A DNA stretch of 57,836 nt from Bacteroidota bacterium. GTDB lineage: Bacteria > Bacteroidota > Bacteroidia > Chitinophagales > Chitinophagaceae. The DNA lies in the NCBI GenBank assembly GCA_029573235.1, contig JAKQGX010000043.1:1-57836 (forward strand). Reading direction: 5' to 3'. Made by a program: the position numbers and the translations under genes. Of the stretch, positions 26,170 through 36,100 are shown piece by piece (position 1 is the first letter of the stretch; each line of letters opens with the position of its first letter). The notes beneath the pieces are model-generated. The model was not told the DNA's origin. It ran no database searches and saw only the letters and a list, made by a program, of their open reading frames with translations.

Positions 26170-28593
26170 TTATTTCAATCCGAATACACGGGTGTAAAGG
26201 GTGCTTAGCCCTGTAGTGATAAGAACGGTGGTCAGGGTGCTTGCCGGCATGAGTATGGCGGCTATCAAGGGATTCATCTTCCCTTGTACCGCAAAGGATA
26301 ATCCTACAATATTGTATATCACAGAAACCGCAAAGCTGACACCAATAATAATTTTTCCGGAACGAGCCAGTTTTAGCAATCCGGGAAGTTGTTCATATTT
26401 GTCGGCAGCCAATATGGCATCGCAAGATGGAATGAAGTTGTTGATATCATCAGCAATGGTAATGCCCACATTGCTTTGTTGTAAGGCACCGGCATCGTTT
26501 AGTCCATCGCCGATCATCAAAACATTCTTCCCTTTTTGCTGCAATTGCTCAACATACTTTAGCTTGTCAATGGGTTGTTGTTGAAAGAGCAAATCACTAT
26601 TCTCCGGAAATATATTGCGAAAGGTTGCTTCTTGTTGTTGGGTATCGCCGGATACTAACGATAACTGATAGCGAGATGCTAATGCGGTCATCATCGCTTG
26701 TGTGCCCTTGCGAATCGCCGGAGCTATATTCACCCCGATAATCTTTTCCCCCATGCGAACGAAGGTTTGATATGGGTTGGATGCTGCTTGAAATTCCACA
26801 AAAGAAGCGGCTCCAATTTTTACGACCTGTCCATTGTAATCGGCTTCTACTCCTTGTCCGGGTATTTCTTTCCAAGATTGTAAGGGCACTTTATGGCGTT
26901 GTGTCAAAGAGGCTGCAATAGCTTTGCTGTAAGGGTGTTTGCTGGATGCAGCTACCGTATATAAGATGTCTTTCTCACTATCCGAAAGGGCTGTGGCATA
27001 TTGCACTTGCTCGCTATTGTTTTGGGTTAAGGTACCGGTCTTGTCAAAGCAGATATGATTGACATTGCCAAATTGTTCGATAACAGAAGTATCTCGGATA
27101 AAGAGTCCGTGTTGGCTGAGCAGTCGCAGCAGGTTGCCATTGGTATAATTGACGGCTATCAAAAGCGCACAAGGACAGGCGACAATCAGCATGGCAGAAA
27201 CGCTCACCCAAATTTTTGAGCTGTCGTGCAGGCTCCAATAAATAGCCGTAAGGGTAGCGAGGAGCAACAGCACAAGGGTAAAGTATTTACTCAGTTTATG
27301 AACGATGCTTTTATCGTTATTTTCTTTGGCTTTGTTTTTTGAAAAAGCAAAATGATTCCATAGTGATGTGAGGTAACTGCCGGCAACAGGCTTTTCGAGC
27401 CGGATGACCAATTGCTCACCAAGTTGTTTACCGCCGGCATATACACGTTCGCCTTTTGCTACACGCACCGTTTTGCTTTCGCCCGTAACAAAGCTATAAT
27501 CGATGGCACCTTCTCCTTGTAAAATGAGTGCATCTGCAGGGATGATTTCATCATTATGCAACTGCACTATATCATTTTCTTTTAGTTCATCTAAACTGCG
27601 TGATTCAATGCCTTTTTCTGTAACCACCGTTACCGCCACGGGGAAATATGATTTGTAATCCCTATGAAAAGAAATAGATTGATAGGCGCGGTCTTGTACC
27701 AATCTTCCTACCAACATAAAGAATACAATACCGCTCATGCTATCCAAATATCCGCCACCTGTGTTAGTAACAATTTCGATGATACTTCGCGTAAATGTGA
27801 TAAGTAATGATAGTACAATGGGGGCATCAATGTTCAACATTTTTTGTTGAATACCTTTCCATGCAGAAGTGAAAAATTCGGTAGCTGAATAAAAAAATAC
27901 CGGCAATGCCAATAGCAAATTGAGGTAACGGAATAGTTGTACGTACTGGTGCTCAATGCCTTTAATGGCAAGGTATTCAGGGAAACTGAGCATCATGATA
28001 TTGCCAAAGCAAAAGCCGGCAATACCGAGTTTCAACAAGCGTTGTTTATTGCCTTGTGTCAATTTTTTTTCGGACACATCATCCAAGCTGATGTAGGGCT
28101 CATATCCGATGGTTGCCAACAGCTCTACCAATTTCCGAACGGAGAGTTGTTGGCGGTCAAAATGTATGGATACTTCTTTGGCAGAGTAGTCGAGTCGGCT
28201 TTCGCTAATGGCAGGGTTTATTTTGTATAAATGTTCCAACAGCCACATGCAAGAAGTGCAGTGTACACCCGGCAAGTAAAAGTTGACAATTGTATGTTTG
28301 CCATCAGAAAAACGATATAGTCGCTCGGCAATTTCTTCATTGTCTAAATAGGCATACTTGTCTTTTCGCAATGGTTTTATCTGCGACAAACCCGGATGAG
28401 ATTCGATTTTATAGTAATCGCAAAGCCCTTTTTCATTTAATATTTCGTACACCAACTTGCACCCTTCACAGCAAAAATATTTTTCCTCAAGGCTAATCTG
28501 TTTGGTATGGCAATCGAGCCCACAATGATAACAGGTAGGCAACTGCTTCTTTGCAGTGCTTGTCGTCTCTTGTAATAATTCAGCTGTTGGCAT
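26170..28593 (-). CDS. ccoI: CcoI/FixI-type copper P1B-ATPase
   Basis: This 807-residue P1B ATPase starts with the Cys-rich domain typical of CcoI/FixI (Cys21, 24, 28, 41, 42, 45), followed by an HMA-type metal site CTSC (Cys112, Cys115). The membrane metal site CPC occurs in IVACPCALL, the phosphorylated Asp in DKTGTLT, the nucleotide-domain HP in SKHPYSK, and the hinge GDGLNDAG. CcoI supplies copper for cbb3-type cytochrome oxidase assembly, but the oxidase genes are not in this window. The ATG overlaps the end of the upstream gene by 14 bases, so both are coupled. Copper export is a less likely alternative because of the FixI-type N-terminus. Confidence 0.9.
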   Translation of the reverse strand: MPTAELLQETTSTAKKQLPTCYHCGLDCHTKQISLEEKYFCCEGCKLVYEILNEKGLCDYYKIESHPGLSQIKPLRKDKYAYLDNEEIAERLYRFSDGKHTIVNFYLPGVHCTSCMWLLEHLYKINPAISESRLDYSAKEVSIHFDRQQLSVRKLVELLATIGYEPYISLDDVSEKKLTQGNKQRLLKLGIAGFCFGNIMMLSFPEYLAIKGIEHQYVQLFRYLNLLLALPVFFYSATEFFTSAWKGIQQKMLNIDAPIVLSLLITFTRSIIEIVTNTGGGYLDSMSGIVFFMLVGRLVQDRAYQSISFHRDYKSYFPVAVTVVTEKGIESRSLDELKENDIVQLHNDEIIPADALILQGEGAIDYSFVTGESKTVRVAKGERVYAGGKQLGEQLVIRLEKPVAGSYLTSLWNHFAFSKNKAKENNDKSIVHKLSKYFTLVLLLLATLTAIYWSLHDSSKIWVSVSAMLIVACPCALLIAVNYTNGNLLRLLSQHGLFIRDTSVIEQFGNVNHICFDKTGTLTQNNSEQVQYATALSDSEKDILYTVAASSKHPYSKAIAASLTQRHKVPLQSWKEIPGQGVEADYNGQVVKIGAASFVEFQAASNPYQTFVRMGEKIIGVNIAPAIRKGTQAMMTALASRYQLSLVSGDTQQQEATFRNIFPENSDLLFQQQPIDKLKYVEQLQQKGKNVLMIGDGLNDAGALQQSNVGITIADDINNFIPSCDAILAADKYEQLPGLLKLARSGKIIIGVSFAVSVIYNIVGLSFAVQGKMNPLIAAILMPASTLTTVLITTGLSTLYTRVFGLK

Positions 28594-29116
28594 TGCGGTT
28601 CTTTTGTGTCGATTGTAATTCGTTAAACAAAATATTTTTTTCTATCTCTTCCAGTTCTTCCATGCCATCATGTATAGCTGTGATGATTGCGTATAAATGA
28701 TGAAACCCAAAATAGGCATTGCTGCCGGTGTAAAATTCTACATTTCTTTTAAATATTCGCCATTGTTTCATGATCTCCCTATGATCCGTTTCTATCTCGG
28801 AAATAGTCATGTTATTTCCGTTAACTATAGGTAATGTTACTGTTTGTAATGCTCTTCTTTCAGAAAGTACTTTGAGATAAGGAATCACATATAGAATACG
28901 TTTTTGTAGAAAGGTTTCAAGCGAGTTGAGCCAAATACTGTGTAATTGCAAGAATACATCAAGGGTAGTACTGCTCTCTTGAGGAGACAACGTAGCAATT
29001 TCAGTACGAGCTTTCCCTATGGCATCCAACATCGGACGGTAATGCAACTCCAATAACTGCAAGGCGATAGCGTCCAGATTGAGGTTGTCGGAAATAAACA
29101 ATGAAGCATTTTGCAT
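28580..29116 (-). CDS. RIC/YtfE-like helical protein, degenerate di-iron site
   Basis: This 178-residue, mainly helical protein has no signal peptide. Its layout resembles the hemerythrin-like domain of the iron-sulfur repair proteins RIC (YtfE/ScdA): LELHYRPML (about 22-30), LETFLQKRILYVIPYLK (66-82), ETDHREIMKQW (109-119) and MEELEEIEKNILF (152-164). In RIC, as I recall it, the second and fourth segments carry metal-ligand His and Glu (LEAHM-KEE--LFP and HIH-ENNILFP). Here those histidines are replaced, so iron binding is doubtful. The stop overlaps the ccoI start by 14 bases. A -7 element precedes the ATG, so this is probably the first gene of a two-gene operon. The family call is inference. 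Confidence 0.55.
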   Translation of the reverse strand: MQNASLFISDNLNLDAIALQLLELHYRPMLDAIGKARTEIATLSPQESSTTLDVFLQLHSIWLNSLETFLQKRILYVIPYLKVLSERRALQTVTLPIVNGNNMTISEIETDHREIMKQWRIFKRNVEFYTGSNAYFGFHHLYAIITAIHDGMEELEEIEKNILFNELQSTQKNRNANS

Positions 29117-29135
29117 GATGGGGGCTTATTTATGG

Positions 29136-29143
29136 CAAAAATA
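29136..29143 (-). promoter_or_regulatory. -7 element TATTTTTG of the RIC-like/ccoI operon
   Basis: Exact TAnnTTTG on the minus strand (29143 to 29136), ending 19 bases before the ATG at 29116. Confidence 0.5.
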
Positions 29144-29205
29144 GCCTTAGCCTCACACCCGCATGGTGACGAGAGCGTCGCAATACTATGATACTGGTCA
29201 ATATG

Positions 29206-29243
29206 AAAACGATGCTACTTGCTCAATAGGCAGTAGCATCGTT
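29206..29243 (-). terminator. Terminator of the subtilase gene
   Basis: A perfect 12-bp stem (AACGATGCTACT, 29208-29219, with AGTAGCATCGTT, 29232-29243) lies 30 bp beyond the stop. On the minus strand it is followed by TTCAT, so the T run is short (TTTT). Confidence 0.75.
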
Positions 29244-29272
29244 ATAAGTAGTTTGCTTGCTGAAATATAGGC

Positions 29273-32200
29273 TTAATATTTTGTCACCTTTCTTGTAATG
29301 CTGCCAGTTTCGTGTACGATATGTAAGTAGTACATGCCGGAAGGTAATGCCTGTAGCGAAAGGGTTTCTGTGGTGTTTTCTGTGGTTTGGCGGTACACCT
29401 CTCTGCCTTGTACGTCCACTAATCGTAGTTGGCTTTTCCCTTTTGGCAATGTCACTTGCAGCAACCCTTTAGTGGGGTTCGGGTAGATTTGTACAGCTGC
29501 CGCAATGCCCGTTTCTGAAATAGAATTCGGAGTGGTGATGCGTACGGCATCTATAGCCATATCGCTTTTGCCATTCGTACCTGTTATTCCTCTGAATCTC
29601 AGGTTGATAATTTTTCCATCGTAATTGCTCAACGAAACGGTAGCTGTTTTCCATACGTTGCCTTGGTTGCCTGCTTGTGCCAGCAGGATATCATTTGTCC
29701 ATTGCCCGCTGGAAAATACATCGACATGTAAGCTGCCCATACCACTACCATACAGGTGATAAGCAAATTTTAAAGATTGGTTTGTTACACCAGTAAGGTC
29801 GATACATGGGGAAATTAATTCTGCTCTTTTGCTGCTGCAACTGTCCGACTCTAAATATAAGTAGTGCCCGGTGAGGGATCCGGGAATATAGTCTATGGAA
29901 GGCCCTGTTTGCCCTCCGGCAGCAGCGGATGGGGTAGGTCCGGTAAGTACACGCCAGTCTATATCGTCTTCGGTTGCATTGCTTGCATTGCGCCATCCTC
30001 CTGTTAAGGCACATACCGTCATGGAACAATTGGCAGTGGTGTCGCAATTGTTGAAGGTTTCAAAATTTTCGATGAACGGTACCGACATTGTAACCGGAGG
30101 AAGTATTTGTTTGATGATGGTGAGAGTATCGTTTATCCCATTGTTATCACCTGTATTCGATATCCAAATCTGAATGGTATGAGCGCCCGAAGCCGTATAT
30201 ACAATGGGGGTAGTGAATTGATGTGTAACCTGTGTTGCTACAGGAATAGCGGCACTTAGAGTATCCGATATGACAGCTCCGCCGTTTACCGAATAGCTGA
30301 CTATCGTGTTTGTCATTGGTGCAAGCCCATTGTTGCTGATAACTACACTTGGGGAATCCGTATAGCTGGCAATATCACAATATTGTTGAAGGGTATCTAC
30401 GACATTATCTATACGCACCAATTCTAAATCATCTACTACGGAACAATTGTACGGTACTGCGGGTCGCGCTTTAGCAATAGCCCTCCTACCAATACAGCCA
30501 TCCGGTCCGGTGGCTTGTACGCTATACCAACCCGATTGTAGGGTGTTCATGCCGTGCACTACACATGAGTTGGTAGGGCTGATAGCAGCAGAGTCCATAT
30601 ATTTATTTCCCAACACCGTAACGATGTAGCCCGTAGCTCCTGTCACTCCCGTATAGCTTACTTTAAAAGAGTCTAAACAAACCCAGTTTACAGTAAGGGA
30701 TGACGGTACTCCTATGATAGAAAATTTCGAATCTGACACATCAGATGCTGCTCCTCGGCTGATACGCACAAGTGCTTTTCCACTCACCACATTCGGCACG
30801 GTCCAATAGAAATATCGTAAACTACCACCAATGGTAGTAGAGAGGGTATTCCAAGTGATACCGCTATCCAGTGAATACGATGCTGTAAAATTACCGGTAT
30901 TGCCATAGGCATCCCAACGAATAATCTCACTGGTGCCCGGTACTAACGACTCTCCTCCCATTGGGTAGGTAACCGTGATTTCATCTTTCACAAATTCGTA
31001 CACTACCACATATTTTTGAGGCCCGAAAGGAACAGCCGTTCCAGATACCGACAAGGTGTAATTACCTGCAGCAGGAGTGTTGATGGTTACTTGCTCCACA
31101 TTGTTCAAAGAGTCCACTCCTCTCACTGCAAGACTGTTTAATGCAGTAGCGGTAGGAGTGCTGTTCAGTACCCATGGCAAAAAGGTTTGCGCACTGGGTG
31201 ATTGTACCGAGATATCTAAGTTGTTTACAAGTGCTTTCAATGCGCCGGCGGTTGCTTCTTTATCATGCCAATACACCATTATGCGCACTTCTGCAGTACC
31301 GGCAGGCACCGAAATGGTATGTGTTTTCGTTGCCCCTTGCGATACCGAGTCGAAACTGTATTGATTGTTTTCTATTATGCCATAAGCCCTTCTGGCATTT
31401 ATCCTTCCATAACCAAAGCGAAAATCAGGACCGCTATTACCCAAGTCGTCAGCGGTATTGAGTACGATTGCTTTCATTAAAGATGAAGGGGGCTGTGCAT
31501 TATTATGAAGGTCTTTGTAAGCATGGTATAATTGTGCCAACACTCCCGATACGCCGGGACAAGCCATGGAGGTGCCGGACAAATATTGATAAGCATTTAC
31601 ATCCATTGTAGAATAGACATTGGTTCCTACTGCACAGATGTCGGGTTTAATTCTACCATCTTTGGCAGGTCCTCTGCTACTGCTACTGGCTAGCACATCC
31701 ACATCGCTTAGGTTGCCTACCGCTATTACATTTTTTGCTTGCTTGTGTCCGCCGGTAATATTGCCCCATCCGGCACCGGCACCATAGCCAAAGTTGGAAG
31801 TGCCTGAGTTGCCGGCAGAGAAAACGTGTATTAATTCCGGCATGGTGTTTATCTGTTGGTCCATCAAACGGGCACGAGAGGTATAACCGGCATTATTACC
31901 ATCTCCATACGAAGTAGAGGTAATGCGAATTTCATTTGTGTTGTAGTGGTTGTAAATGCTGTCAAAGGCTTGATAAGTATTGGCAAAGGAAGAGCTAACG
32001 CCATACACACCTAAGTTGGCACCAAAAGCCATACCGCGAGCAGTAGGGTTCATATTGGCGGCTCCAAAAATGATACCGCCACAATGATCGCCATGGTCAC
32101 CATTGTTGAAGCTGATGTATTGGTTGATTAATCGTCCTTGATAATCGATATGAGGGCCAATAACGCCATCGTCATTTAAGGCTACTGATACGCCGGTGCC

Positions 32201-32881
32201 ATCATACTTCAATCCGCCGGAATATGCCGTTGCGATTGTGTTTGAACGGTGATTGGTGCTTCCTGTCAAGTCTTCAGGCAGAGGGTTGGCATCATAGGGT
32301 TCAATAAAATAAAGAGCCGCCATTTGTGCCAATGTCGTTACAGCATTTTTCTGAGCTAAGATGCGTAATCCATTTTGTTCCGGTAGTTGAAAGGATACGG
32401 TTATCTGTTGCTGTGCCAGCATTTCTGCCACTTGTGAAGTAGGTATATCCGGATGATGCAGCACAATGAGCTCTATCTGATTGTTTTCTTTTAAGGCATA
32501 AGCCGGATATTTTCCGGGCTCCAAATCTGCAGACAGCTTTTGCGTAGCAGCTATGGGAAAGACGCTTCGTACATTACGATGACTGCTCAAGCCGGAGGAA
32601 GAATAGCCCACCGGTATCGAAGCCATATAACTATAGTTGGGTAGGTAGTTATACAGCCTTATGCCGGTTGCTTCCAATGCCGCCTTTTCCCTATCGGTAG
32701 GTATCTGGTAAAATTGTATGATGCGGTAGTAGCGATGATTTACTACCTCTCCTTCTGAAGGCGATAGCGCAAATGATTTTTCAACAGGGATTACATTCCC
32801 CGTCTGCCATTGTACCGCGTACTGCTGTCCGTACGCCAGCGTGCTGATACCTAGTGCTAGAAGTAAAGCTATTTTTTTCAT
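29273..32881 (-). CDS. Secreted subtilisin-like (S8) protease with MAM-like and T9SS domains
   Basis: This 1202-residue protein has a signal peptide (cut after YGQ, residue 19) and an N-terminal prodomain-like region to about 200. The S8 protease domain follows with Asp237 (ALNDDG), His266 (GDHCGG), the oxyanion Asn358 (SAGNSG) and Ser438 (GTSMACPG). Beta domains come next, including a PPC-like one (about 500-620). A MAM-like lectin fold spans about 960-1120 (PFIENFETFNNC ... SDMAIDAVRI). The type A T9SS sorting domain ends the protein (IYPNPTKG). It is exported to the surface or medium and probably degrades proteins. It is flanked by a terminator and a 259-bp gap, so it appears monocistronic. 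Substrate is unknown. Confidence 0.92.
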   Translation of the reverse strand: MKKIALLLALGISTLAYGQQYAVQWQTGNVIPVEKSFALSPSEGEVVNHRYYRIIQFYQIPTDREKAALEATGIRLYNYLPNYSYMASIPVGYSSSGLSSHRNVRSVFPIAATQKLSADLEPGKYPAYALKENNQIELIVLHHPDIPTSQVAEMLAQQQITVSFQLPEQNGLRILAQKNAVTTLAQMAALYFIEPYDANPLPEDLTGSTNHRSNTIATAYSGGLKYDGTGVSVALNDDGVIGPHIDYQGRLINQYISFNNGDHGDHCGGIIFGAANMNPTARGMAFGANLGVYGVSSSFANTYQAFDSIYNHYNTNEIRITSTSYGDGNNAGYTSRARLMDQQINTMPELIHVFSAGNSGTSNFGYGAGAGWGNITGGHKQAKNVIAVGNLSDVDVLASSSSRGPAKDGRIKPDICAVGTNVYSTMDVNAYQYLSGTSMACPGVSGVLAQLYHAYKDLHNNAQPPSSLMKAIVLNTADDLGNSGPDFRFGYGRINARRAYGIIENNQYSFDSVSQGATKTHTISVPAGTAEVRIMVYWHDKEATAGALKALVNNLDISVQSPSAQTFLPWVLNSTPTATALNSLAVRGVDSLNNVEQVTINTPAAGNYTLSVSGTAVPFGPQKYVVVYEFVKDEITVTYPMGGESLVPGTSEIIRWDAYGNTGNFTASYSLDSGITWNTLSTTIGGSLRYFYWTVPNVVSGKALVRISRGAASDVSDSKFSIIGVPSSLTVNWVCLDSFKVSYTGVTGATGYIVTVLGNKYMDSAAISPTNSCVVHGMNTLQSGWYSVQATGPDGCIGRRAIAKARPAVPYNCSVVDDLELVRIDNVVDTLQQYCDIASYTDSPSVVISNNGLAPMTNTIVSYSVNGGAVISDTLSAAIPVATQVTHQFTTPIVYTASGAHTIQIWISNTGDNNGINDTLTIIKQILPPVTMSVPFIENFETFNNCDTTANCSMTVCALTGGWRNASNATEDDIDWRVLTGPTPSAAAGGQTGPSIDYIPGSLTGHYLYLESDSCSSKRAELISPCIDLTGVTNQSLKFAYHLYGSGMGSLHVDVFSSGQWTNDILLAQAGNQGNVWKTATVSLSNYDGKIINLRFRGITGTNGKSDMAIDAVRITTPNSISETGIAAAVQIYPNPTKGLLQVTLPKGKSQLRLVDVQGREVYRQTTENTTETLSLQALPSGMYYLHIVHETGSITRKVTKY

Positions 32882-33140
32882 GAGAAAATATTTTTAAACA
32901 GAATAATATCGATATTAGAATGTTGGCTTCATGGTTTTGCTAATATTGTAGGTTCTCTACTTTTCTTAATGGTTGTCCAAGCTAAGAATACCCATGCAAC
33001 GGTAGTGGCGATAGCACCGTTCATCTATCGAATACCTATGAAGCATGGTTTCATAATGAGTGCCTAAGATACAACTTCTTTAGAAGGTATATAGCAAGCA
33101 GACTTCATGCCTTTCAAGCAATACATCATCTAGATTCTTA

Positions 33141-36100
33141 TTAAAGTATCGCACGAATACTCATCCTTCCGGTGTGTATCACAGGTGCATTTCCGGGCTT
33201 TCTACCTTCATACTCCAAGAGCAGTTCGATACCATTGCCCACTTGCCGCACCCAATTCAGGTACCACAAGTAGTTGTTCCCTTTTTGTAAGGCATCCAGC
33301 AAGACAAAGGAAATAGGTGCTGCAGTGTTTCCATTGTATTGAATACCGGCATACGTGCCACGCAGTTGTAACGCACCAATTGTTGGCTGACTATACCGAA
33401 TAGCTATTTGAGCACTTTGAATGATGGCGTTTTCGCCTCCGTATAATACGCTGTTGTGGCGCTGTTCGTACTTGTAGTTTGAGGTCATGCGAAGGGCATT
33501 CTGAAAAAGCCACGTTACCGATGGCTCTATAGATTGGTAGCGCATTTGATAGCTTCTGTTCTCAGATGCTGCCGCTGCATACGAGCGATTGCCATGGCTG
33601 GCTTGCAGGTTTACCGAGATGGGTTGTATAATATTCCATCGGAGTTTGTATAGGTGTTGGCGATGATGTGTCGCATCCATACCGTATAGCAGCAATTGCT
33701 TGCCTGTATTTGCTTGCAGGTTGTAGTCAATCCCCCATTTACTACTGTTTCTATTAAAATAGACCGATGCACCTACTGATGTGTTCGACAAGATAATCGT
33801 AGTATCCGAAAGGCTTTTGGCAAAAGGGTTGTAGGCGTTCAGCCCTTCACTTGCCAACATTCGATTGCTGATTTGTAAAAAGGATTGTGAAGAAAAACGA
33901 GAGAGGAATCGTTGTGTTTTATTTTTCTTTCCTTCTTCCCAATAGCTTCCGGGCTCCAGCAAAACACTGAGATTAAAATTCACGTAATTGACCTTTACAT
34001 ATTCGTTGGTGGGTGTAAATACTTTAATGAAACGTTTCTGATCCGGATACAAGGCTACTTCAAACTCGTTGGATTGTTGCACCCCATCTCCATTATAATC
34101 CACCCAGGTATATACTCCTTGTCCGGCGGGCACTTCAATATAAGTATAAGATTTTCGCTGTTCTTGCCCCGACCCAAATTCATACAGACTATTGATGATA
34201 GCTACATTGCGAAACAAGTTACCATTATAGTCCAAACGCCCCAGCAAGGATTGTTCTGGTTGAGAGTGTGTGCTTACCGTATCGTAATAGCTCGTATGCC
34301 GGTAGGTGCTGATAAGGTTGATGCGGTGTTGTTTCCACGCATTCAGCCCCAGCTTCCATTCTATATTTTGACTACGGCTTTGGTCTTGCCAATGCTGTTG
34401 TTGTGGCAGTTTATCCCTTCGGGTATAGTAGGTCAGGCTCCAAGATGTGGGTTGTTGTTCTGCGGTGCGTATGTATGCCCTTAGGATATCAAAGTAAAAA
34501 GCTGCAGGCAACAGGCTGTCGGTATGGGAGTGCCGTATTGCATTGCGCTCTAGGGCATAGCTGCCGCCAATATAGGGCTTCAACATCCAAGGGAGGCGGT
34601 ACTCCGCAAAGAGGGAAGGGCGCCAATATTGCGACTGTTGCAGGTTGTCGGTACTAAAAAGAAAATTGCCGTTAACGCCCATTCGAACCGATGCACGTTG
34701 ATAGAGATAGCTGATGCCGTTGCGATATCCTTGGTAATGCCCCCCTCGTTTGTAATAACCAAATTGGTATTCGGTCTTACCCCATTTTTGTTGTTGTAGA
34801 TGGGTGGACGCTTGCAGTAAATGCTCCTCTTCATTTTGGATGTTCAGCATGGGTGCGTTCCAATCACGCCCAAACTCTACATTGCGAAAAGGGGCTATCG
34901 CTTTATAGCGCTGCTGTATGTACTCATAGCTGATTTGATTTTGCCAATGCCACTGTTGCTGAGGTGCTGCCTTCTTATTGCCCACTCGTTGTTCGTTGTA
35001 TTGCACGCGTGTAGCAAGCCCCCAATGGGTGTTGTTGTCTTTTGTAGCGAATAAGTTGGGGTCGTTGTTGCTGCCACTCACTTCAATGCGGAGGGCTTTG
35101 AGGCTGTCTATTTGGTATTGTGTACTCAGTCTGAAGAGTTGTTGTTTTTTGGGAGCTATCAATAGTATTGCCGGTAAATAGCTGCCTTGCGGAATACCGT
35201 CTTGTGGAGCTACCCAATCATATACGCGTCCATTAGCCGTTCCGGTAGAGAGGTTGTAATGCCCTTTGTGAGCGCCTACATAAGAAAAGGATAGGGCATA
35301 CAAAGCACTGTCGGGGTTGGATGTAAATACAAATACTGAATCGTAGTGAATGCCATTTACTAGCGTATCCGTCATTCGATACAAGAGCTTGTCGGTAGCA
35401 TAACTGTCTCTGGTGATGCTGGGGTAAAAGGCTTGATGCACCGAATCGCCCACACCCGATAAGAATAATTTTTGGCTGCCATTAAGGTTTTGCAAATAGG
35501 GCTGGTTCTTGGCATCTTGGTTGGAGTAAGCGTCCAATCGCAGTTGCCACTTAGCGCCTATCTGCCATTCGTTGTAGGCATAGAGCAATGAGTTGAGGTA
35601 GTTTTTGTCTTGGTATTCAAACAATACTTGTATGCGCGCATCCTTCGTAATCATTTTTCGAGGCATGAAGGTGATTTCGGCGGTGTTGTAGTTGATGATG
35701 TAATCGGCGTTTTCACCCCGTTGCATTAGTTGGTCGTCCACATAAACTTTTTCGGTGCCGGCGAGTACAATGAAGAACAGCTCTCCATTATTCCCGGACA
35801 ACTTATAAGGCCCTTGATTGCCTTCTTTCCCTTGAAAACTATTGCGTGAAAATTGTCCCTTGGCGATGGAGCCACTGACGCCCAGCCGTTGAGTGATGCG
35901 TTTGTTGAGGGGAAATTCGGTTTGGTAATATAGTCCTTGCACCCGTTTGTAATACTGCATGAAATAGCCTTTGGGCGCCTCCAGTTGGTAGTCGCCCATT
36001 TGTAAGAGATGCTTGTTTTTGCTGAGCCGTATGGTAATTTGGTCAAACTCTTGTAGGCGTTGTGTATTGCCTTCGGGCTGAAAGGGAAGCGTATTGTCGG

